Shown piece after piece: positions 1 to 6,295 of a stretch of 20,012 bases of DNA. The stretch covers positions 1-20,012 of the forward strand of contig JBNRML010000138.1 in the NCBI GenBank assembly GCA_050309585.1. Reading direction: 5' to 3'. The notes beneath the pieces were generated by a model that was not told the DNA's origin, did no database searches, and worked only from the letters and a program-made list of their open reading frames with translations. Every line of letters begins with the position of its first letter. Position 1 is the stretch's first letter. The translations under genes were made by a program, and so were the position numbers. The DNA is from Bovifimicola sp050309585 (GTDB lineage: Bacteria > Bacillota > Clostridia > Lachnospirales > Lachnospiraceae).

Positions 1-78
1 AGACCTGATAGGCATTACCACAGAACAAAAGGACAATTAGCAGCTGATTTCTCTAATACTCATAAGCGGAGCTTTTGA
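1..78 (+). CDS. C-terminal tail of a possible plus-strand gene (partial)
   Basis: The first 25 codons on the plus strand are open and end at TGA (76-78). The residues read RPDRHYHRTKGQLAADF and then SNTHKRSF, a basic tail. No family is recognised and the start lies outside the window. If real, it converges on the minus-strand run of genes. It is too short to be certain that it is coding. Confidence 0.3.
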   Translation, partial: RPDRHYHRTKGQLAADFSNTHKRSF

Positions 79-140
79 GATAAATATAAGATTGTATAAC
101 GTCAAGGAATTACTATGCCCTTTTATATAGAATTGTAATT

Positions 141-185
141 AAAAAAACAAAAAAGGCATGCTCTCTTAATTGAAGGAACATGCCT
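141..185 (-). terminator. Rho-independent terminator closing the minus-strand gene run
   Basis: The arms AGGCATG (154-160) and CATGCCT (179-185) form a 7-bp stem. Read on the minus strand it is followed by a long T-rich tract, TTTTTTGTTTTTTT, the complement of 140-153. It lies about 95 bases downstream of the chimeric hsdR::integrase stop codon. Bases 79-280 hold nothing else that I can support. Confidence 0.8.
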
Positions 186-280
186 AAAATCTTAAGTTAA
201 TGACATTGTATAAATACTGACTTTTTTATTGTTTTTCTTTCGGGCAACTGGTATATTTTTGCCGTTTCGGTCAAGTTTAT

Positions 281-748
281 CTACTCGACAGTGCATAATT
301 CACTCACAGAATCCTCTTCCTTTGCCGCCATAGCACCCATACGCACAAGCTCTGCAATTGCATCATTAAGGCCTAAGTGAGTATATACATTTAAGGTAAC
401 AGCAATATCACTGTGCCCCATAAGATACTGTAAAGTCTTTGGATTCATACCAGCCTTTGCTTGATTAGAACAGTAGGTATGTCTACAGATGTGCGGTGTG
501 ATTGGTGGCAATTGAATCGGGTGTTCACGATTATACTTTTCTACAGCATGCTGCATATACTTTTCCCAATGAAGTGCTACCATAGGACGACCATTCTTAT
601 CCAGATAAAGAAATCCTCCATATCCATCTATGAGTGGTTCCTTCTTAGCCTCCGGATCCATAAGAACAATCTTCTCAGCTGATATTGCCACATCTGCAAA
701 GGATGTAAATTTCGATTCAGTTTTTAAATAATCAAAGTTGGTTATCAT
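281..748 (-). pseudogene. Chimeric ORF: HsdR N-terminus fused in frame to integrase C-terminus
   Basis: The start is ATG at 748, nine bases after GGAGG; the TTG at 757 touches that site and is less likely. Residues 1 to about 34 (MITNFDYLKTESKFTSFADV, then AISAEKIVLMDPEA) look like the amino end of a type I restriction HsdR subunit of the DUF4145-type N-terminus. From KKEPLIDGYGGFLYL onward the protein is the carboxyl half of a Tn916-type tyrosine recombinase. It keeps the His-x-x-Arg box (TPHICRHTY), the GHSD box and the tyrosine in NVYTH, but the first catalytic arginine and the core-binding domain are absent, so it cannot be a complete recombinase. The rest of HsdR, usually around 1000 residues, is missing. 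Its C-terminal 100 residues are very close to the integrase fragment at 4430-4762. It is most simply a deletion scar between adjacent hsdR and int genes. Confidence 0.8.
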
Positions 749-776
749 AAGGCGCAACCTCCAATTTCGATAATTC

Positions 777-1310
777 TTAAAGTCTGTCCATCTGCATTAA
801 TGCACTTTCTTTTGAATACTGATTAATCAGATTCTCATAATTAAAAAATCTTACATAACTGCGGATACTGCTATATATGTTTCTTTCAATCAAGCTGTCA
901 AACTGATTTCTGCGACTTTCATCAGCAATAATATAAAAATCAGCTCTGAAGTCCTGCAATTCATAAAATTTGTCCAATGAATTGGTAATATTCGTAGAAT
1001 GCTCTACCTCATAAAATCTAAATGGCATTCTTCTTTCATTAAACCAAATCACATCAACCGTCTTGGCTCTTCTTGCAATTTCATCATATGTAAAGCAAGG
1101 AAGTTCCGGTTCTGTGGTGAGATCACATAGTTTCCTCTCCAAGAATTTTTTATTCTTATCCTGATTCGGAACATAGGTCTTGTAATTATGCATATTACCA
1201 AGTTCTACAATAATTCCTTGATAATAAGAATGGGTAAATGTTTCATCGCTCTTGGCATCATTCTCAACAATATCAAAGCGCCTCGATAACATTATCTTTC
1301 TGAGACATAC
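777..1310 (-). pseudogene. Restriction-associated protein with its N-terminal HTH domain deleted
   Basis: A 171-residue open frame (ATG at 1292) holds a C-terminal domain with KTVDVIWFNERRMPFRFYEV, EHSTNITNSLDKFYELQDF and FYIIADESRRNQF. This pattern resembles a PD-(D/E)XK-like or DUF domain that follows an HB1/ASXL/HARE-type winged helix in related proteins; that assignment is from memory. In another frame an ATG at about 1310 gives MSQKDNVIEAL, which resembles the start of such a winged helix, before running into a stop. The simplest reading is an out-of-frame internal deletion that joined the first 11 codons to the C-terminal domain. The shorter ATG at 1292 could still express the C-terminal domain. 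It ends 28 bases before the hsdR::int start, so it was probably co-transcribed. Function is unknown. Confidence 0.6.
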
Positions 1311-1335
1311 TGTTCACCCCTGTCTTATATATACA

Positions 1336-1917
1336 CTAATTAAAGAATTGATATCCTGTTTCAAATAGCTTAGTTTCTAGTTCTCCGGCATCTCCATCAA
1401 GCAGTTCATACATCAATATACAAAGCAAATACAAAGCTGATAATGCAATCATACAATTCTTTAGATTTGCCTTTTCATAATAATACTTATTGCTTCCAGC
1501 GATTAGTTCTGAACGATTATGCTTAACATGATTATAATCCTGCCACCAACTGTCAGAACTATCTTCATCGAACTTTGCAAAAGGAGTATTCTTAATCCCA
1601 TCATAAGGATGTTTCGTTACAATCGTCATCCTTTCTAATCTATCAAATGCCACCTTAACAGCGGCTATCTTTTTTAAGATTGAAATATCTTTAGAATTAA
1701 TACCGCTATCCGGATTTTTCTCTTTTATCAGCAATCTCATCTGCTCAGCCAAAGAATCAATTTCGCTACACTCAGTCAGAAAAATCTTCAGATATTGCGC
1801 TGAAAATGTACCGTAATTCTTAGCATCTATAGAAACATAATCATCAGTTTCTATCATATTCTTTTCAAGCATTTGATACTGACGCCAGTATAATTTTATA
1901 AACTCATTCTTAGTCAT
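1336..1917 (-). CDS. HEPN-like protein of a type I restriction locus
   Basis: The open frame can be read from 2025, but the first 36 codons overlap the hsdS fragment in another frame. The ATG at 1917 (MTKNEFIKLYWRQYQMLEKN), preceded by AAAGGA, is the likely start and gives 193 residues. The protein is mostly helical, with SDSWWQDYNHVKHNRSEL near residues 130-145 and a hydrophobic helix, LKNCMIALSALYLLCILMYE, near the end. The WWxxYNxVKHxR signature occurs in HEPN-like and AbiV-like proteins that accompany restriction and abortive-infection loci. A nucleic-acid or RNase-related role is inferred only. It is the one gene of this degraded locus that looks full length. It sits between the hsdS fragment and the damaged 777-1310 gene. 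Confidence 0.65.
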   Translation of the reverse strand: MTKNEFIKLYWRQYQMLEKNMIETDDYVSIDAKNYGTFSAQYLKIFLTECSEIDSLAEQMRLLIKEKNPDSGINSKDISILKKIAAVKVAFDRLERMTIVTKHPYDGIKNTPFAKFDEDSSDSWWQDYNHVKHNRSELIAGSNKYYYEKANLKNCMIALSALYLLCILMYELLDGDAGELETKLFETGYQFFN

Positions 1918-1945
1918 ATTTTTGCCGTGTCCTTTCTTGAAGGTT

Positions 1946-2362
1946 TTATATAAATTTTGATTTGTCGACTTGTTTGACGAAATCCGAATACTGTTCTTGA
2001 ATCTCCATAGGTGGAATTGGAACAACCAAGTTAAGAATATCTTTATTCGAAATATTAGCTTGTCTCACCCCCCTACTAATTCCTGTAAGTCTTTTCTTTA
2101 TCTGCTCAAATTTGAGTAACTGAGATAGATAATACTTGTCTATTCCTTCTTTAATTTCAAGTTTCGCATTTCGCTGGTTCAGATAATACCTTTCATAATC
2201 ATCACCCAAAATGCAAACATTACCATAGTCATCTTTGCCAACAGTTCCAGTTAATGACATTACCAAATCCCCAGGATACATAGCATATCTCTCAAGACTT
2301 TCATCCTCTTTCCAATAAACCATATTAACTGGTTTAAAATATCCACCTAATACATTTAGTTT
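1946..2362 (-). pseudogene. hsdS: Type I restriction specificity subunit fragment (second target-recognition domain)
   Basis: The readable frame starts just inside the hsdM fragment and continues through KPVNMVYW, YPGDLVMSLTGTVGK, YYLNQRNAKLEIK and ANISNKDILNLVVPIPPMEI. These are the end of a target-recognition domain and the start of the distal conserved repeat of HsdS, which reads DNA for a type I methylase/nuclease complex. The first domain, the central helix and the last 25-35 residues of the distal coiled coil are missing; the frame stops after FVKQVDKSKFI. Full HsdS is around 400 residues. At its upstream edge it is joined out of frame to the N-terminus of HsdM. An internal ATG at 2323 could only give a non-functional 125-residue product. 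Confidence 0.85.
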
Positions 2363-2577
2363 CTTTCACCAATCTTAACTTCTTTTGCAAATACACTTTC
2401 ATATGAAAGTCTAAGCATTGCGCTTTCTTTTGCATGCGTATTATCTGATACATCCAAATCATGGATAAACACCAGATATGTCATCTGTTCAATTACATCT
2501 AGTGGATTAGTAAGTCCACCACTCCAGAAAATCTCCCATAAACTATCAATTCTATTTTTTAATTCACCTGTAATCAT
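2356..2577 (-). pseudogene. hsdM: N-terminal fragment of type I methyltransferase HsdM
   Basis: The ATG at 2577 follows AAGGAGG at eight bases. Residues 1-73 (MITGELKNRIDSLWEIFW, GGLTNPLDVIEQMTYLVFIH, then AMLRLSYESVFAKEVKIGER) are the conserved helical N-terminus of HsdM, the subunit that methylates adenine using S-adenosylmethionine. The frame ends at TAA where the hsdS-like sequence begins, so more than 400 residues, including the whole catalytic domain with its NPPF box, are gone. The ribosome site and start are intact, so a short helical peptide may be made. It lies 65 bases downstream of the remnant fic gene. Confidence 0.85.
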
Positions 2578-2594
2578 GATTCAATCCTCCTTTA

Positions 2595-2639
2595 ATTTGC
2601 GAAGCAAATCCGAGCCACTCACGGCGAGGGGAGGATTTG
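2595..2639 (-). promoter_or_regulatory. Two mutually exclusive hairpins before hsdM
   Basis: In the fic-hsdM gap the segment complementary to 2604-2611 can pair with either of two neighbours. ATTTGC (2595-2600) and GCAAAT (2604-2609) form a tight hairpin with a three-base loop. CAAATCC (2605-2611) and GGATTTG (2633-2639) form a longer-loop hairpin. The short hairpin sits directly before the AAGGAGG ribosome site of hsdM. The pairings are seen in the sequence; an attenuator or translational switch role is inference. Confidence 0.35.
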
Positions 2640-2642
2640 TCC

Positions 2643-2919
2643 TCACTTATCCCAATTCCATGTGTATTTGGTATATCTGCCTCCACCGATTTTGGTAATC
2701 TTTCCTTTTTTTACCAAATCAGTTAATGTTCTTTGTACTGTAGTCTGGCTTATACCCGGTGTATTTTCCATAATCTCTGACTTGGTTATGGTACCAAGAT
2801 GATTCTTTATCAACTCCTCTACCCTATCCGGCTTTGGAACCTTCTTTTCCTCTAAGGTAACCAACAATCTCCGGAGTTAACAATTTTTTCCATTTTTCTG
2901 TATAATCAAAACTTCTCAT
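2643..2919 (-). pseudogene. fic: Fic-family protein with its catalytic core deleted
   Basis: An ATG at 2919 opens MRSFDYTEKWKKLLTPEI and then VGYL, which resembles the amino end of Fic/DOC proteins, enzymes that transfer AMP or similar groups to target proteins. Near 2850 the homology moves to another frame, which reads EEKKVPKPDRVEELIKNH, LGTITKSEIMENTPGISQ and VQRTLTDLVKKGKITKIGGG. That is the C-terminal winged helix found at the end of many Fic proteins, ending at 2643. The central Fic domain with the HxFxxGNGR motif, some 250 residues, is missing. A TTG at 2867 could express the isolated 74-residue winged helix, which might still bind DNA. The upstream region has three repeats that could be its operator. 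Confidence 0.65.
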
Positions 2920-2944
2920 TTCAATTGCCTCATTTAATTTTCAA

Positions 2945-3020
2945 CTTCGTCATTTAAGACATTTTGACTTAATTAAATCATATACTTCAACTTCGTCAAA
3001 TGCAAGTGTTATCTTCGTCA
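2945..3020 (-). repeat. Three direct repeats with embedded promoter upstream of fic
   Basis: The octamer TGACGAAG (minus strand) occurs at 3013-3020, 2991-2998 and 2945-2952. The fuller word ATGACGAAG or TTGACGAAG is followed by TTGAA in two copies. The first two copies are 22 bases apart, about two helical turns. TTGACG (2994-2999) with TTTAAT (2972-2977) at 16 bases gives a plausible promoter that overlaps the middle copy. The arrangement suits an operator for the adjacent winged-helix Fic remnant; that role is inferred. Confidence 0.5.
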
Positions 3021-3109
3021 TTTTTATTGTATTCCCTATTTACGAGTCTTCTTTTATCCCCAAGTCCCACCAACGTACATATATACTCTCGCACAAGAAA
3101 TTTGCATTC

Positions 3110-3352
3110 TTAATACTTTTGGCGAGTAGTGCCGTGGCAGATGAATACACCAATCTGCCAGAAGCCCATATCAATAAGTTTCATTTGAGGATATAACATA
3201 TCTCCCACAACCAGATTTTTTCTCGCTTCTTTTCTTGCTTTACCAAAATTCAAGTAACAATACTCCCATGAACGGTATCTTCCATTTTTATTTTTCTGTA
3301 ATTCACCATAAAATTCATATGCTGATTTAATGACTAAATCTGCAGTCTTCAA
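3110..3352 (-). CDS. Small orphan protein with a GRYRSWEYCY motif, perhaps truncated
   Basis: This is an 80-residue frame with a TTG start at 3352, seven bases after AAAGG. The N-terminal half contains NKNGRYRSWEYCYLNF. I associate a similar RYRSWEHCY-type motif with uncharacterised bacterial proteins of restriction neighbourhoods, but cannot name a family. The C-terminal half (LIDMGFWQIGVFICHGTTRQ) is unrecognised. Given the pattern of internal deletions in neighbouring genes, it may be a start fragment joined to foreign sequence. No signal peptide or membrane helix is evident. It has its own promoter, so it may be expressed. Function is unknown. Confidence 0.5.
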   Translation of the reverse strand: MKTADLVIKSAYEFYGELQKNKNGRYRSWEYCYLNFGKARKEARKNLVVGDMLYPQMKLIDMGFWQIGVFICHGTTRQKY

Positions 3353-3369
3353 AACAACACCGCCTTTGT

Positions 3370-3399
3370 ATTATATCTCTTTTACTATATCGACAAGAA
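3370..3399 (-). promoter_or_regulatory. Promoter for the small orphan gene at 3110-3352
   Basis: On the minus strand a perfect TATAAT lies at 3370-3375, preceded by TTGTCG at 15 bases or TTCTTG at 18 bases. The start codon follows about 18 bases downstream of the -10 box with a good ribosome site between them. Confidence 0.5.
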
Positions 3400-3414
3400 G
3401 CATAATTTTCATAA

Positions 3415-3447
3415 AAGAACGCCTCAGCAAAATGCTAAAGCGTTCTT
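3415..3447 (-). terminator. Hairpin terminator after the PIN/NYN gene
   Basis: The arms AAGAACGC (3415-3422) and GCGTTCTT (3440-3447) form an 8-bp stem with a nested AGCA/TGCT pair in the loop. On the minus strand the stem is followed by only a short T tract (TTTTATG), so termination may be partial. It lies 67 bases past the stop of the gene at 3514. Confidence 0.65.
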
Positions 3448-3513
3448 CCTAATGCGGTTACCCATACTGCACAAGAAGTGACGCATGGAAATCTGTTCTG
3501 GCATCTTTCTGTT

Positions 3514-4344
3514 TTATTTTTTCTTGATTTTTGCAAGAGTTTTATAAAACGGTTTGAACATTTTATTTAATTGCGGTCCCGAAGCTCCATAGGATTTGTT
3601 TAACTTATTTCCCATAGCATTTTTATCATCAACTATATTGTTAACGATAAAACCTGGCAGAGAATCTGGAACTGAAACTTTAGATGTGTTCACATACTTA
3701 ATAATAAGTTCTATAAGCTTTTTCATCCTCGTTTCTTTTGTCCACTGAACCGGAGGAGCCACAAACTTCTCTTTCTTCAAGCATTTGTAAATGTTCTCTC
3801 CATTTTTATTACCATAAAAGTGAACAAGTGCAAGATGAATATATGATAGGTCATCTATTCCTATGCAATTGATAATAGTATAGAGTTCCCTTCTGTCCAT
3901 ACCACTTACCTTTTCTGTCACTTCTACCGATAACGAATTGGTAATACATTCATCATCAGATACAGGTTCTTTAACTTCTAAGATTTGAGTATTTGAAGCA
4001 TTCGAGCGAGGAACTCTCTTGACATTCATTTCACGATCCATCCAAAAATGAACTGCTGCATCAAATCCTGTATCATTTGATACAATGACCATTTCATTGG
4101 TACTATCGGCGTGTAACTCATATCCTAAATATGATACCAACTGAAAATCTAATCCGTTGTTACCTTCATAGCATTCAACGAATTCTGGCTTGTTGGTTGC
4201 ATTCATTAATTGTATTGCCTGCGGATAAGCAATACGAGGTGAATGCCCTGTGTAAAAGACAAGAAATCGACAATTAGTTTCTTCTAACAAGTCAATCCAG
4301 CTATCTCCTACATTTTCGCTGTCAATAAAATAAATCGTTGCCAA
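3514..4344 (-). CDS. PIN/NYN-like ribonuclease-fold protein
   Basis: This 276-residue protein has a TTG start at 4344, about ten bases after GAGG; a stop codon lies in frame just upstream. The N-terminal ~125 residues carry the acidic pattern of the PIN/NYN fold: YFIDSENVGDSW (D8, E10), NNGLDFQLVSYLGY (D66) and VIVSNDTGFDAAVHFW (D91, D95). These residues would coordinate metal for RNA cleavage. Residues 150-276 are an unrecognised, lysine-rich helical C-terminal region that may recognise a target or partner. Related proteins are often found in defence islands, so an RNA-cutting defence effector or toxin is plausible but not shown. It follows the integrase pseudogene by 85 bases, has no obvious antitoxin next to it, and is followed by a hairpin terminator. 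It appears intact. Confidence 0.75.
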   Translation of the reverse strand: MATIYFIDSENVGDSWIDLLEETNCRFLVFYTGHSPRIAYPQAIQLMNATNKPEFVECYEGNNGLDFQLVSYLGYELHADSTNEMVIVSNDTGFDAAVHFWMDREMNVKRVPRSNASNTQILEVKEPVSDDECITNSLSVEVTEKVSGMDRRELYTIINCIGIDDLSYIHLALVHFYGNKNGENIYKCLKKEKFVAPPVQWTKETRMKKLIELIIKYVNTSKVSVPDSLPGFIVNNIVDDKNAMGNKLNKSYGASGPQLNKMFKPFYKTLAKIKKK

Positions 4345-4429
4345 TGTTCTATAACCTCATTACCAGAACAATTTCAGTCTATCACAAAAGGCCTATTTTT
4401 TCCACAAAAAGCGCTACCATCCTTCTATA

Positions 4430-5318
4430 TTATATTGCCTTAAACATCCTATTCGTCATAGGCTTATCTTTCTGCTTTTCAACCTCTGCCTGCGCCTTTC
4501 TAAATTCTTCCAGTCGCTTCAATTCTTCCTCTGCATCATCAAAACTATAATGCGTGTACACATTCATTGTGACGCTTATATCCGAATGTCCCATAAGATA
4601 TTGAAGTGTTTTAGGATTCATCCCAGCTTTCGCCTGATTACTACAATAGGTATGTCGGCATACATGAGGCGTGATGTTCGGCATCTGCACTCTGTAAATG
4701 TCGTTGTACCTGCCAACCATATGATTGAATCTGTGCTGCCAATGCATAGCTACAAGTGGCATATCATTTTATATCATCGCAGAAAAGGAATCCCGTATGT
4801 CCGTCAATAACCTTCTCAACCTTCGGTGGTTCTCTGTCCTCAATAATTGCTCTGAACATATCCGCTACATCATCCGTTATCGGAATCTTTCTTGTTCCGG
4901 CATCCGTCTTTGTAGTTTCTATTATGTATCGCATATCAGAAGTTCTCTGCAATTGATGGTCAATGTTAAGAGTATTATGCTCAAGGTCTATGTCCTTTAA
5001 GGTAAGCCCACAGAACTCTGAAATTCTAAGTCCGGTATGAAATAAAATGTACACTACCTCGTAGTATTTGCAGTACACATTATCGTCCCGCACGAACTTG
5101 AGGAACTTCCGCATCTGGTCTTTCGTGATAGCTTCTCTCGTGACGGTGTCGTTCACTACCACCCCGGCGAGTTCAAAACCGAAGGGATTCTTGACGAGGA
5201 CATCATCGTCCACCGCCATCTGAAATGCCGGACGGAGGACACCACGCACAGTCTTGACGGTACTGTACCTTCTGCCATCCTCCTGCTGTTTGATGAGGAA
5301 CAGCTTTGCGTCAGAGGT
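4430..5318 (-). pseudogene. int: Tn916-type tyrosine integrase, 5'-truncated and frameshifted
   Basis: Homology begins at SDAKLFLIKQQEDGRRYSTV near 5318 and continues through RGVLRPAFQMAVDDDVLVKN and FHTGLRISEFCGLTLKDIDL, which holds the first catalytic Arg, to GHTGFLF, where TGA stops it at 4764. The other frame resumes at MPLVAMHWQHRF and carries TPHVCRHTYCSNQAKAGMNP, YLMGHSDISVTMNVYTH and the C-terminus. Removing one A from the run at 4767-4770 would rejoin the frames, so the shift is a single-base indel or a sequencing error. The amino-terminal 100 or so residues (arm-binding and part of core-binding domains) are lost upstream of 5318. Its last 100 residues are nearly the same as the integrase part of the 281-748 chimera. 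It is non-functional as a whole enzyme. The family mediates element integration or, in type I loci, hsdS shuffling. Confidence 0.9.
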
Positions 5319-5390
5319 CCCAAAATGATTTTAAGTGGAATTTACTTTTTCATTTGACCCACTTTTTGCCTTATTTTTCGGTCTAAAACA
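5319..5390. mobile_element. Possible IS21-type end remnant abutting the integrase
   Basis: Where integrase homology stops, the sequence becomes an A/T-rich stretch with AAAATGATTTTAAGTGG and TTTGACCCACTTTTTG. This combination of AAGTGG and GACCCACTTTT blocks resembles the repeated terminal motifs of IS21-family elements. The word TGACCCACTTT recurs in the same orientation at 19921-19931. No istA or istB gene is present here. The assignment rests on motif memory only. Confidence 0.3.
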
Positions 5391-5392
5391 GC

Positions 5393-5418
5393 AAAAAAGA
5401 AGGCTTTTACACCTTCTT
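5393..5418 (-). terminator. Rho-independent terminator after the 5439 gene
   Basis: The arms AAGAAGG (5397-5403) and CCTTCTT (5412-5418) have an eight-base loop and, on the minus strand, six T residues from the complement of 5393-5398. It lies about 20 bases past the stop of the gene at 5439. Confidence 0.8.
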
Positions 5419-5438
5419 CTCGCTCACATAACTATGCT

Positions 5439-6110
5439 CTAATAATATATTGCAAAGTGAAAACTATCCTGTGGATTACCAAGAAACATACAATTATAAT
5501 CTCCGATTCTTGCACTTATGGGATTCACTGGTAATACCCTATATGCATTCGCATAATTATACCTTAACTCCTTTGCTATCGTTGGCTCCTTATCTCTCTT
5601 CAAAAACGGAAAGTACGACAACTTTCTTTCATCCACTAAAGGATATGCTCCACCACCCTTACCTAACTGAATTAGCTGCGAAAATGATTCTACACAATTA
5701 AACCATCCTATTACAAATGCCACCTTATTTTTATTGCCAGCATCTATCTCATCCATCAACCAGTCAAAATCCTGCTGGAACACACCCCAAGTCTTACTTG
5801 CCGACCGTGTATCAGACGAGCTTACCCAATTCTTCAAATACTTAATCTCAATCTTAAAGTCACGCTGTTCTATGTACAAATCATGATTAATCTTCTGTGC
5901 CTTTTTTAATCTATTACTCTCTCCAGCTGTATAATGCACAGTTTGTTTAAACGGATATCCCACTCTAACTGTTATATCCATTTCATTAAATCTTTCGTCT
6001 GCTTCCCTTTTTAGTTCATCCTGTTTGTAACCTCGGTACAGTATATTGAACTCATCAATGATAAATAAGCAATCCGCAACTAAATATTGGTCTATTGTTG
6101 GCATATACAT
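5439..6110 (-). CDS. Orphan protein with a possible PD-(D/E)XK nuclease motif
   Basis: The frame opens at a TTG (6125) that touches AAGGAGG, so the ATG at 6110 (MYMPTIDQYLVADCLF) is the preferred start, about 15 bases from that site. It gives 223 residues and the choice is not firm. The middle contains HDLYIEQRDFKIEIKYLKNW (D77, D84, E88, K90). A D-x(n)-ExK arrangement of this kind, followed by a strand (KVAFVIGWFN), is what a PD-(D/E)XK nuclease core would show, but I recognise no family. No membrane helix or signal peptide is evident. It follows the DUF4238 gene and is bounded by terminators on both sides, so it is its own unit. A restriction or defence nuclease is a guess based on motif and setting. 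Confidence 0.6.
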   Translation of the reverse strand: MYMPTIDQYLVADCLFIIDEFNILYRGYKQDELKREADERFNEMDITVRVGYPFKQTVHYTAGESNRLKKAQKINHDLYIEQRDFKIEIKYLKNWVSSSDTRSASKTWGVFQQDFDWLMDEIDAGNKNKVAFVIGWFNCVESFSQLIQLGKGGGAYPLVDERKLSYFPFLKRDKEPTIAKELRYNYANAYRVLPVNPISARIGDYNCMFLGNPQDSFHFAIYY

Positions 6111-6235
6111 TTTATTCTTCTGCAACCTCCTTGAATTAAGTATTTCATGACTACAGTAATATATATGTAATATTTCAGTTACTATGCATAATCCATCACA
6201 ATATTTATACTTAGCAATGCAGTGCCCACAACAGA

Positions 6236-6266
6236 AAAAGAAGATGTATTATATTTACACCTTCTT
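6236..6266 (-). terminator. Rho-independent terminator after the DUF4238 gene
   Basis: The arms AAGAAGATGTA (6238-6248) and TACACCTTCTT (6256-6266) form an 11-bp stem with one G-T pair, followed on the minus strand by TTTTT. It lies about 30 bases past the DUF4238 stop. The stem resembles the terminators at 5397 and 9040. Confidence 0.8.
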
Positions 6267-6295
6267 TCATACTCCAATATATAAACGCTCTTATC

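Noticed and set aside
1336..2323. Phase-variable hsdS array with inverted repeats
   Set aside because: Only one hsdS fragment remains in the window and I see no partner repeat, so present-day shuffling cannot be supported here.
3424..3504. 26-codon minus-strand ORF (MPEQISMRHFLCSMGNRI...) after the PIN/NYN gene
   Set aside because: It has no ribosome site and its second half is the terminator hairpin; it is probably an accident of frame.
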